A stretch of 64,000 nucleotides of DNA, taken from Cryobacterium psychrophilum. Lineage in GTDB: Bacteria; Actinomycetota; Actinomycetes; Actinomycetales; Microbacteriaceae. This document shows positions 1 to 8,214 of the stretch, piece by piece. The stretch covers positions 1,984,001 through 2,048,000 of the forward strand of contig NZ_SODI01000001.1 of the NCBI RefSeq assembly GCF_004365915.1, read 5' to 3'. A model generated the notes under the pieces. The model made no database searches, had not been told where the DNA came from, and saw nothing but the letters and a program-made list of their open reading frames with translations. The translations under genes were made by a program, and so were the position numbers. Numbering within the stretch: the stretch's first letter is position 1; every line of letters starts with the position of its first letter.

Positions 1-94
1 CGTGCTGATTCTGCGCAAGCCCGTCGACCGGGACTATATCGTGTCGCTGATCGACGGGGTCATGCTGCCGGCCGTCGGGCTGGGGCCGCACTAG
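1..94 (+). CDS. C-terminal end of a truncated gene, possibly a TetR-type regulator
   Basis: The window opens inside a reading frame (codons from base 2) that gives about 30 residues ending LMLPAVGLGPH-like and stops with TAG at 92-94. The tail (LILRKPVDRDYIVSLIDGV) looks like the last helices of a TetR-family ligand domain, but this is only an impression from 30 residues. Nothing else of the gene is visible. The next gene downstream lies on the opposite strand and converges on it. Confidence 0.35.
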   Translation, partial: VLILRKPVDRDYIVSLIDGVMLPAVGLGPH

Positions 95-160
95 CGATCC
101 GGGCTGGTCGGCGCGAGGGCCGGTCATCACCTTGGGCCCACAGTCGATTCGTGCCCGCTG

Positions 161-667
161 TCAGTCCCAGAAACCGCGATGGGCGGCGGCGGCCTCCGCC
201 TCGAGAAGCGGTCCGACGACACAGATCGCGCGTTGACCGCGCGCGAAAACCTCCCGGCAGGGCAGCGACAGCGTGGGGTTTTCGGGATTGTCCCCAGTGA
301 GGCGCAGCAGCTCCAGCTCTGACAGGGCATAGACCACCCGGCCGATCCCGGTCCAATAGATGGCACCGGCACACATGACGCACGGCTCGGCACTTGAGTA
401 CAGGGTCGCCTGAGCCAGCTCATCCGGCGTCGCGTGCAGTGACGCTTCGGCGGCGGCCTGCAGCTCGGCGTGCTGCGTCGGGTTGCCACCCGGCGGCATC
501 GAATTGTTCTGCCCGACGGCCAGGACGACCTGGTCCCGGCCGACCACGAGGGCGGCAAACGGATGCCGACCGATATTTCGCGCGTCCTCAGCGAGTGCGA
601 TACACCGGTGAAGGTGCTCCAGGTCTGCCGCCGTCGGTACGGATTCATCCACGCCGCGCATCGTCAC
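161..667 (-). CDS. Nucleoside/guanine deaminase family protein (CDA fold)
   Basis: A 168-residue zinc-dependent deaminase. The zinc and catalytic motif HAE (in QHAEL, near residue 87) and the second motif PCVMC (near 115) are both present, so the active site looks intact. The family deaminates guanine, cytosine or nucleosides. In this purine-catabolic setting a guanine-like or modified-purine substrate is the best inference. It follows the IclR regulator by 2 bp on the same strand, so the two are probably cotranscribed. A second start three codons in (ATG at 661) is possible. It is a paralogue of the deaminase at 6096-6584, but the two differ clearly in sequence. Confidence 0.85.
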   Translation of the reverse strand: MTMRGVDESVPTAADLEHLHRCIALAEDARNIGRHPFAALVVGRDQVVLAVGQNNSMPPGGNPTQHAELQAAAEASLHATPDELAQATLYSSAEPCVMCAGAIYWTGIGRVVYALSELELLRLTGDNPENPTLSLPCREVFARGQRAICVVGPLLEAEAAAAHRGFWD

Positions 668-669
668 TC

Positions 670-1452
670 TCAGCTCGGGTTCGTCGAGTCGGTGACCGTG
701 GCTCGGCTCAACCCGCCGCTGATGAGGCCGGCCGCCACCTGCAGCAGCGGGACTGCGCGGCTGCCGAACGACTCGTCGACCCGAGAAACGGGACCGGAGA
801 CGGAAATTGCGGTGGGGGTCGGCGCATCCGGGACGAGCACCGCAAAACAGCGAACGCCGATTTCCTGCTCATTGTCATCGATGGCATAGCCGCGAGCGCG
901 GATCAGCTCAAGATCTGCCAGGAGGTCCTCGATGGTTCCGAGGCTCTTGTCGGTGGGCGTCGGCATGCCCGTACGACCAATGATGCGGCGCACCGCACTG
1001 TCATCCAGTTGAGCCAGGATCGCCTTGCCAACGCCGGAATCATGGGCGTGTACCCGCCGCCCCACCTCGGTGAACATTCGCATCGAGTGCGCCGACGGCA
1101 CCTGGGCAACATAGATGACCATGTCCCCGTCGAGCATGGCCATGTTGGCCGATTCGCCCAGCTCGTCAACCAGCGAGGTGAGCTGAGGGATCGCCAACGA
1201 CCCGAACTGTCGGCTGGCGGCGTCACCGATTCGAATCAACCGGGAACCCAGCACGTAGCGTCGATTGGCCAGCTGCCGTGCGTACCCGAGGGCAATGAGG
1301 GTGCGCAGCAGGCGATGAATCGTGGGGAGGGGAAGGGTCGTGGACGCGGCCAACTCGGAGAGCGTGGCGCCTTCTGCTGCATCAGTGATGAGTTCGAGGA
1401 GCACGAATACTCGCTCGACCGATTGCACTCCGCCAGGCGTTTTCTCGGACAT
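670..1452 (-). CDS. IclR-family transcriptional regulator, probable regulator of the purine cluster
   Basis: 260 residues, the normal IclR length. Residues about 8-70 form the winged helix-turn-helix (SVERVFVLLELI..., LPTIHRLLRTL). The rest is the IclR effector-binding domain (HDSGVGKAILAQL, EIGVRCFAVLVPD, ISVSGPVSRV). It is transcribed away from the aldolase/allE genes and with the deaminase just downstream. IclR-type proteins (for example AllR) commonly control allantoin and purine genes through glyoxylate or allantoin-derived effectors, so control of this cluster is a reasonable inference but is not shown by the sequence. Confidence 0.88.
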   Translation of the reverse strand: MSEKTPGGVQSVERVFVLLELITDAAEGATLSELAASTTLPLPTIHRLLRTLIALGYARQLANRRYVLGSRLIRIGDAASRQFGSLAIPQLTSLVDELGESANMAMLDGDMVIYVAQVPSAHSMRMFTEVGRRVHAHDSGVGKAILAQLDDSAVRRIIGRTGMPTPTDKSLGTIEDLLADLELIRARGYAIDDNEQEIGVRCFAVLVPDAPTPTAISVSGPVSRVDESFGSRAVPLLQVAAGLISGGLSRATVTDSTNPS

Positions 1453-1707
1453 ATTCGAGTTCTCCCGCTGTATCTCAAGCCGCCGCCGGTGAAAACGACA
1501 TTCTCATTCCGAATGGTGACAATCTGTTTTCAATTATATCGCCGGCCACTTGTCCCGACGATAAGACAAGAATCGTCCCTATTTCCATAGGGTAGAGATT
1601 ATTCTCCATAATATGAAATGGTTGACTCAGGTTTGGCCGTCCAACGAGGGACGAATACCTCTCGCGGCACCCCAGCGGCGCCAGCAGCGAAGAAGATAGG
1701 ACCAACC
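1453..1707. promoter_or_regulatory. Divergent promoter region between iclR and the malate synthase remnant/aldolase
   Basis: 255 bp, noticeably AT-richer than the flanks. It carries the near-palindrome CATTCCGAATGG (1505-1516), whose right arm continues as GAATGGTGAC, and a related GAAATGGTTGAC at about 1615-1626. Both resemble sequences in the 5.9-kb intergenic region. These are candidate IclR-type operators; no experiment is implied. AGGA just before 1708 is a plausible ribosome site for the downstream ORF. Confidence 0.45.
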
Positions 1708-1941
1708 ATGACACTCACAGCGACCGACCCGAAGCCCTTCACGCGAGCGGATGAGACCCTCGGCAGCGAGGCGTTGGCCTCCGTCGCGGCACTCCGTCAC
1801 CGCGTCAATCCTGGCCGCCACGATTGCTTCACCGCCCGGTCCGCCCGCATTTCAACGGCGGCCGACTCCGGCGGACTCGACCTTCTGCCGAAGACCGCGC
1901 CGACACGGAGCACGGCCTGCGAACTGGTTGCCCAGCTGTGA
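1708..1941 (+). pseudogene. aceB: Malate synthase A remnant (N-terminal part only)
   Basis: A 77-residue ORF with a good AGGA ribosome site about 8 nt before ATG 1708. Residues about 15-63 follow the start of malate synthase A: ALRHRVNPGRHDC corresponds to the usual L-hRxFxPRRDELL, and GGLDLLPKTA to GxLDFLPETA. The family is about 530 residues, so some 85 percent is missing, including the whole TIM barrel and active site. The ORF ends TGA overlapping the GTG start of the next gene (GTGA at 1938-1941). That looks like an original stop/start overlap kept after an in-frame internal deletion. Identification rests on recalled family sequence, not on an alignment. Confidence 0.55.
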
Positions 1942-3221
1942 CGACCACGGGTTCCCTGAGCGAGGCAGACCTGAACCAGATCGAAGCACAACTCGCCGAG
2001 ACCGACGAGTTGCTGGAGAAGAACTACCCGGGAGACGACGGCAGCAGACAGCCCGTGCACACGGTCTATGTTGCAGCTGACCGGTTCACGCCGGACTTCA
2101 GCGAATGCTGGGGCGACGAAGCCATGGCGGCCGCGACGGCACAGGGCGGCCTGGCCGAGCTCTGTAGCCTGCTCGGGCAGAGCGACTCGCTGGCCGAGGC
2201 GGTGGCGGCTCGCGTGGCGGCAAAGTTGACGACCGAGCCGGTCGAAGACCTCCGGCTCGACTTCGAAGACGGCTACGGCGATCGAGGCGACGAGACCGAG
2301 GATGCCGATGTCGTTGCGGCTGCCCGCCGGGTGGCCACGGCCGTGGCGACCGGAAGCGCGCCGCCCTTTATCGGCATCCGCTTCAAATGTTTCGAGGCGG
2401 CCACCCGTGCGCGGGGCCTGCGTACGCTGGACCTCTTCGTGTCGGGACTCGCGTCGGCCGGCGAGCTGCCGGCCGGGCTGATTCTCACGCTCCCCAAGGT
2501 GACGACGGTCGCTCAGGTGCAGGCGATGGACTTCGCTGTCCATCGGCTGGAGGAGGTCCATGGTCTGGCCCCCGGGCGGCTCCGGTTTGAGGTACAGGTG
2601 GAAACACCCCAGCTGATCCTCGGTGCGGACGGAACGTCACCGGTGGCCCGGCTCCCCCATGTCGTTCCCGGCCGAATTTCGGGGCTGCACTATGGAACCT
2701 ACGATTACAGCGCCTCGCTGCAGATTTCCGCGCAATACCAGTCGATGGAGCACCCCGTCGCGGACTTTGCGAAAGAGGTCATGCAGTTGGCGGTGGCTGG
2801 CACAGGCATCCGCCTCTCCGATGGATCGACCAATATTCTGCCGGTGGGCGACGGGGCGCGCGGGGCCTGGCGCGTGCACAGCCGGCTCGTACGTCGCTCC
2901 CTCGAGCGGGGCTTCTACCAGGGCTGGGATCTGCATCCGGCTCAGCTCCCCAGCCGGTTCGCGGCAACCTATGCCTTCTACCGGCAGGGGCTGTCCGCCG
3001 CAGCGCTCCGACTGCGCAACTACGTCGAACAGTCCACGAGCGCAGTCATGGACGAGCCGGCGACGGCGCGCGCGCTGGCCGGCTTCATGCTGCGCGGGGT
3101 CCAGTGCGGGGCCATCGGCTCCGAGGAGGTGCGCGCCCTGGCCGGAATCGGTCCCGAACGCCTCATTGTCCTTGCGCACCCACGACTGGCGACCGCCCAC
3201 CCCCCGAAACGGAAGAATTGA
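1938..3221 (+). CDS. DUF6986 aldolase-like protein (HpcH/HpaI or citrate-lyase beta fold)
   Basis: 427 residues from GTG 1938, which overlaps the preceding stop and is the natural start; an earlier in-frame ATG at 1824 would add 38 unlikely residues. Motifs RLDFEDGYG (near 110), LTLPKV, FEVQVETPQLI and GTYDYSA are those of a metal-dependent aldolase/lyase of the phosphoenolpyruvate/pyruvate superfamily, with Asp/Glu metal ligands. Its exact reaction is not established. Its position between the malate synthase remnant and allE suggests handling of glyoxylate or a C4 acid in ureide breakdown. It appears complete. Confidence 0.7.
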   Translation: MTTTGSLSEADLNQIEAQLAETDELLEKNYPGDDGSRQPVHTVYVAADRFTPDFSECWGDEAMAAATAQGGLAELCSLLGQSDSLAEAVAARVAAKLTTEPVEDLRLDFEDGYGDRGDETEDADVVAAARRVATAVATGSAPPFIGIRFKCFEAATRARGLRTLDLFVSGLASAGELPAGLILTLPKVTTVAQVQAMDFAVHRLEEVHGLAPGRLRFEVQVETPQLILGADGTSPVARLPHVVPGRISGLHYGTYDYSASLQISAQYQSMEHPVADFAKEVMQLAVAGTGIRLSDGSTNILPVGDGARGAWRVHSRLVRRSLERGFYQGWDLHPAQLPSRFAATYAFYRQGLSAAALRLRNYVEQSTSAVMDEPATARALAGFMLRGVQCGAIGSEEVRALAGIGPERLIVLAHPRLATAHPPKRKN

Positions 3222-3225
3222 CGTC

Positions 3226-4044
3226 ATGGCCAACTATTACTCTCCCGACGGCGGTCTTCCGCCGCAGACCGCGCTGCTGACCGACCGGGCAGTGGTGAAG
3301 GAGGCCTACACGGTCATCCCCAAAGGGGTCCTTCGAGACATCGTCACGAGCAACCTGCCCGGCTGGGACAAGACCAGGTCCTGGATTCTGGCCAAGCCCA
3401 TCCTCGGGTTCGCCACGACCTTCTCCCAGTTGATCGTCGAGGTGTCGCCGGGCGGCGGCAGCAGTCACCCCGAGGCCGAGGCCGGCGTCGAAGGCGTCAT
3501 CTTCGTGACGCGCGGTGCCGTCATGCTCACCCTGGACGGCGAAGACCACGCCATGGAGGCCGGCGGCTACGCCTACCTCGCTGCGGGTTCTGACTGGTCA
3601 CTGAAGAATTCGGCCGCCCACACCGAGGCAGCCACGTTCCAGTGGATACGCAAGGCCTACGAGCCTCTTGCCGGCTACCGGGCGACGTCATTTGTGACCC
3701 GGGACCAGGACGTCACACCGCGGGCCATGCCCGGCACCGACGACACGTGGGCGACGACGCGGTTTGTCGACCCGGATGACCTGGCTCACGACATGCACGT
3801 CAACATCGTCACGTTTCAGCCCGGTGGCACGATCCCCTTCGCTGAGACCCACGTGATGGAGCACGGCCTGTTCGTACTCGAGGGCAAGGCCGTCTACCGC
3901 CTCAACGACGATTGGGTCGAGGTCGAAGCGGGCGACTTCATGTGGTTGCGGGCGTTCTGCCCACAGGCCTGTTACGCGGGCGGCCCCGGTGCGTTCCGCT
4001 ATCTGCTCTACAAGGACGTCAACCGACAGATTCGCCTCACCTGA
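3226..4044 (+). CDS. allE: (S)-ureidoglycine aminohydrolase, bicupin
   Basis: 272 residues from ATG 3226, 4 bp after the aldolase stop. Two cupin domains: the first around residues 60-130 (PGGGSSHPEAEAGVEGVIFV), the second around 190-260 (FQPGGTIPFAETHVMEHGLF), with the His/Glu manganese ligands of the second cupin in place. AllE releases ammonia from (S)-ureidoglycine to give (S)-ureidoglycolate, a late step of allantoin breakdown. Length and motifs fit a complete enzyme. Its substrate comes from allantoate amidohydrolase (allC), which is not in the window. Confidence 0.88.
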   Translation: MANYYSPDGGLPPQTALLTDRAVVKEAYTVIPKGVLRDIVTSNLPGWDKTRSWILAKPILGFATTFSQLIVEVSPGGGSSHPEAEAGVEGVIFVTRGAVMLTLDGEDHAMEAGGYAYLAAGSDWSLKNSAAHTEAATFQWIRKAYEPLAGYRATSFVTRDQDVTPRAMPGTDDTWATTRFVDPDDLAHDMHVNIVTFQPGGTIPFAETHVMEHGLFVLEGKAVYRLNDDWVEVEAGDFMWLRAFCPQACYAGGPGAFRYLLYKDVNRQIRLT

Positions 4045-4138
4045 GACCCGAAACCGCCACAATGATCAGGTCCATATTGTCGGGGTAGTTCACCGAAGCG
4101 AGTGTGCGGATGCCGCTGGTCGCGAACGTGGCGCCGAT
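4037..4138 (-). pseudogene. Fragment of a nucleobase:cation symporter-2 (xanthine/uracil permease)
   Basis: Between the converging allE and uox genes the minus strand encodes ATFATSGIRTLASVNYP followed by DNMDLIIVAVSG, then a stop that overlaps the end of allE. This closely resembles the conserved segment of actinobacterial NCS2 purine permeases (usual form: MFGTVAASGIRTL..KVNYDDNMNLIIVAVSL). There is no start codon, and a full transporter would be about 450 residues, so only about 34 residues remain. The fragment lies directly downstream of urate oxidase, where purine permeases are often found. Recognised by eye; no search was run. Confidence 0.55.
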
Positions 4139-4223
4139 TGACAGCCGTGCATCTTGGACGTGGTTCCGGTGCGTTCGATCACCGGGCGACCCTCGTTGTG
4201 CTCACGTGACACGGTGGTGGTGA

Positions 4224-4244
4224 TCGTCGGCCGGTGGCCGACGA
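4224..4244 (-). terminator. Hairpin after urate oxidase
   Basis: Perfect 8-bp stem CGTCGGCC / GGCCGACG around loop GGT (4225-4243), extended by a T-A pair, starting 15 nt after the uox stop on the minus strand. There is no T-run, as often in high-GC Actinobacteria. Confidence 0.5.
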
Positions 4245-4258
4245 CCGGGAGCTCACTC

Positions 4259-5161
4259 TCAGCAGAAGCCGGCGATGCCTTCCCAGGCGTTGCCGGCATC
4301 CGACGCATTGTCACGGAGCACGGTGGCTTCAATGAGACCGTATGGGCGGTCGGCGGCGAAGAAGACCTCGTTCGGGTTATCGAGTCCGAACGGGGACAGG
4401 TCGACCAGAAAGTGATGTTTGTTCGGCATGGAGAACTTGATCTCGTCAATTTCGGGGTGGGCTTCCAGGACCTTCTCGCCCATCTCGTACAGGGTCTGCT
4501 GCAGGGCCAGCGAATAGTTCTCGCTGAACGCTTCGAGCAGCAGCCTCTGTACGTCGTCGTACATCGCGTTGAAGTCCAGATCCGTCGTGTTGTAGCGCCA
4601 GCGGGCGGCGACATCCGTGGCCAGGATTCTGTCGGTCACCTCAGTAAGAGTCGTATATTCGTCGCGGGGAAAGCCCACGAAGCCGGATTCGGTCGACTTG
4701 AGCACGGTGAGGTTCTTCAACCCGCCGATGACGTGCGCCGTGTCACCATCGCGCACGACAACGGCGGTTCGCACCGCCTGGCCATTACGCACGAAGGAGT
4801 GCGGGTGACCGGTTCCCTCAGCCTGGATCCGGTCCCAGCCAAACGAGTCGGCCGCCCATCGCCCGCCACTGACCCAGTCGAAGCTGGAGGTGAAGTGATC
4901 GGCGAGCCGGAGCAGGAACGCCTCCGGCGACCCGACGCCCTGGCGGGCCAGGGCGTAGACGGTGTTCTTTTGGGTGTCGGTCGCGACCACGTGGGCGGTG
5001 TCGCCGTCCAGGTGCGCGGCCTCGAAGTCACCGCGTAGTTGCGAGGTGACGTTGAGGTCTTCGATCTCGTGCCGGGCGGTGTCGCGGGTGATCTTCACCA
5101 GGCGAACCTCTGCCTTGCCGTACTGATTGGATCCAAGGATGATCCGGCTGTTGCGTGACAT
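4259..5161 (-). CDS. uox: Urate oxidase (uricase)
   Basis: 300 residues from ATG 5161, placed 1 nt after the uraH stop with AAGGGA upstream; the longer frame to 5230 runs into uraH and is rejected. Uricase motifs: YGKAEVRLVKITRD at the N-terminus, the TDTQKN segment that contributes the active-site Thr, and MPNKHHFLVDLSPFGL. The tunnel-fold enzyme oxidises urate with O2 to 5-hydroxyisourate and H2O2 without a cofactor. It appears complete and is the last gene of the minus-strand uraD-uraH-uox operon. Confidence 0.93.
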   Translation of the reverse strand: MSRNSRIILGSNQYGKAEVRLVKITRDTARHEIEDLNVTSQLRGDFEAAHLDGDTAHVVATDTQKNTVYALARQGVGSPEAFLLRLADHFTSSFDWVSGGRWAADSFGWDRIQAEGTGHPHSFVRNGQAVRTAVVVRDGDTAHVIGGLKNLTVLKSTESGFVGFPRDEYTTLTEVTDRILATDVAARWRYNTTDLDFNAMYDDVQRLLLEAFSENYSLALQQTLYEMGEKVLEAHPEIDEIKFSMPNKHHFLVDLSPFGLDNPNEVFFAADRPYGLIEATVLRDNASDAGNAWEGIAGFC

Positions 5162-5162
5162 G

Positions 5163-5501
5163 TCAGCTTCCCTTGTATGTCGAAAAAGTGAAGGGGGCCA
5201 GCAGCAGAGGTACGTGGTAGTGCGCCTCACCCGCTGTGATGCTGAACGTCACGACGACCTCGGGGAAGAAGGTCGTGAGCTGGCGACCGGCGAAGTACTC
5301 ACCGGTGGCGAACTCCAGTCGGTAGCGCCCGGGCGGAAGAATGTCCGGTCCGAGTCCGTTCACGCGGCCGTCGGCATCGGAAACGCCCGAGGCAATCTGT
5401 GACCAGCCGTCGGCGGCGGCGAGGAGCTCGACCGAGACGCCCGCGGCCGGTCGGCCGGACACTGTGTCGAGGATGTGGGTGGTGACAAATGAACGGCTCA
5501 T
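5163..5501 (-). CDS. uraH: 5-hydroxyisourate hydrolase (transthyretin-like)
   Basis: 112 residues, the usual length. The N-terminal THILDT motif and the C-terminal signature (YKGS here, usually YRGS) supply the conserved His, Arg/Lys and Ser of HIU hydrolases. The Lys for Arg change is conservative but sits in the signature tetrapeptide. It hydrolyses 5-hydroxyisourate to OHCU. The start overlaps the uraD frame by 4 bp (ATGA), so the two are translationally coupled, and uox follows 1 bp later. Confidence 0.92.
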   Translation of the reverse strand: MSRSFVTTHILDTVSGRPAAGVSVELLAAADGWSQIASGVSDADGRVNGLGPDILPPGRYRLEFATGEYFAGRQLTTFFPEVVVTFSITAGEAHYHVPLLLAPFTFSTYKGS

Positions 5502-5788
5502 GCCTGCAGTACTCCGTCTAGTCTCAGCCGTGCGATTTCCCGTCCTTGTTCTCGCACGATGGGTTCTTCCTCGTCGGGCGCCTGCCCCAATCGTTGTTGC
5601 AGGGCGGCGTTGCCCTCCCCATCAGCAAAGGGGGATGCGGCGCGTCCCGTGCACGCGAGCACTGCGTGCTTGCTCGGATAGGGCCGCGACGGGATGTTCT
5701 CGTTAATCCAGCGTTGAATATCGAGGCGGGGCCGGAGGGCCGTATCAATCTCCGAGCGCGCGGTTGCGTTGAACCGTTCAAGCAACAT
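5498..5788 (-). pseudogene. uraD: OHCU decarboxylase with an internal deletion that removes the active site
   Basis: A 96-residue frame from ATG 5788 with AAGGA 7 nt upstream. The first ~60 residues (LLERFNATARSEI ... RWINENIPSRPYPS) match the N-terminus of OHCU decarboxylase and the last ~30 (RLGQAPDEEEPIV, EIARLRLDGVL) match its C-terminus. The family is about 165-175 residues. The missing middle holds the HPRIGE segment with the catalytic His and Glu, so the product should be inactive. The join is in frame (around AALQQRLG), and coupling to uraH is kept. A longer frame to 5959 has no similarity and is not the gene. Confidence 0.75.
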
Positions 5789-6095
5789 TGCCTGGTCCTT
5801 ACGATTAATGCTGGCATCCACGGTGTAGGGGCTATACGGCGGCTTGCTTCCGTATCGTGGAACTGTTATTTCAGCACATTTAGAAGTAAAACGCATCGGT
5901 GGAATGGTGTCAACGCCGGACGCCCGCCCTGCCGCTTTTTCATTATTCAGAGTAACCATTCCAGAATCCGTGGTGATTGCTTTCCGCTGCTGTTACTGTC
6001 GGTTTCAGTCCCCGCCGGATCAATGGAAATCACGCGACTCACGTCAATCCAATCGTTGGCGATCCGGCTCCCCACGACAGAGGAAGTCCCCGCTG
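5789..6095. promoter_or_regulatory. Divergent promoter region between uraD-uraH-uox and the guanine deaminase gene
   Basis: 307 bp with no gene. Two inverted copies of an eight-base motif occur: TGGAATGG at 5900-5907 (continuing GTGTC) and CCATTCCA at 5956-5963 (reverse strand TGGAATGGTTAC). The same GAATGGT core lies upstream of iclR. These are candidate operators for the shared regulator. The rest shows nothing recognisable. Confidence 0.45.
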
Positions 6096-6584
6096 ATGGA
6101 TGCAACGAAACAAGACGTGCTCGCCCTCTCCATGGCCATCGACCTGGCCACCGAAAACGTCCGGAACAGCGGTGGCCCCTTCGGCGCGCTGGTTGTGGCC
6201 GCCGACGGCAGGGTCTTTGAGGGCACGAATCGTGTCACCGCGAACCTGGATCCGACCGCACATGCCGAGGTGAGCGCCATTCGAGCCGCTTGCCAGGGCC
6301 TCGGCACCTTCGATCTCAGCGGCGCCACGCTCTACAGCAGCTGCGAACCGTGCCCCATGTGCCGAGCCGCCGCCCTGTGGGCGCGGATCGGCACCGTCTG
6401 CTTCGCCGCCGACCGGCACGACGCGGCGGACGCGGGATTCGACGACGCGGCTTTCTACGAGTACTTCGAGCACCCCGCTGACGAGAACAGCCTCATGCCG
6501 ATCGTTCGAATCGACCTCGAACGCGAGGAGGCGCTCAGGCCCTTCACCATCTGGACCAAAACCGCCACCCGAATCCGATACTGA
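6096..6584 (+). CDS. Guanine deaminase-like nucleoside deaminase
   Basis: 162 residues from ATG 6096, preceded by AGAGGAAG. HAEVSAI (His ligand and catalytic Glu, near residue 56) and EPCPMC (Cys ligands, near 86) form the zinc site, and the C-terminal half (FYEYFEHP, IVRIDLEREEALRPF) resembles Bacillus GuaD. Guanine deaminase converts guanine to xanthine, which feeds the xanthine dehydrogenase encoded immediately downstream. The frame is open upstream to 5844, but that extension lacks similarity. GuaD is the best match; a broader purine deaminase cannot be excluded. Confidence 0.85.
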   Translation: MDATKQDVLALSMAIDLATENVRNSGGPFGALVVAADGRVFEGTNRVTANLDPTAHAEVSAIRAACQGLGTFDLSGATLYSSCEPCPMCRAAALWARIGTVCFAADRHDAADAGFDDAAFYEYFEHPADENSLMPIVRIDLEREEALRPFTIWTKTATRIRY

Positions 6585-6606
6585 CTGCGCGCCAACTGGC
6601 GCATTA

Positions 6607-6622
6607 TGGAATATGAATTCCA
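6607..6622. promoter_or_regulatory. Palindromic operator candidate upstream of xdhA
   Basis: TGGAATATGAATTCCA: perfect 6-bp arms TGGAAT / ATTCCA separated by ATGA, about 90 bp before the xdhA start. The arm matches the TGGAAT core seen in the other purine-cluster intergenic regions. Likely a binding site for the cluster regulator. Confidence 0.5.
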
Positions 6623-6711
6623 CAGCAAATCCAACAGGAACCGGATGCCGTTAGGCTCGCTTCAGACGTAGGTGATTGGTTGTCACAGGCGAGACCAGAG
6701 TAAGGAAAACC

Positions 6712-8210
<1,499 letters not shown>

Positions 8211-8214
<4 letters not shown>

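Noticed and set aside
4141..4223. More coding remnant upstream of the NCS2 fragment
   Set aside because: The minus-strand frame EHNEGRPVIERTG has no match I can recognise and may be chance.
5498..5959. 153-codon version of the uraD frame
   Set aside because: The first 57 residues have no similarity, while ATG 5788 has a good ribosome site and begins the family match.
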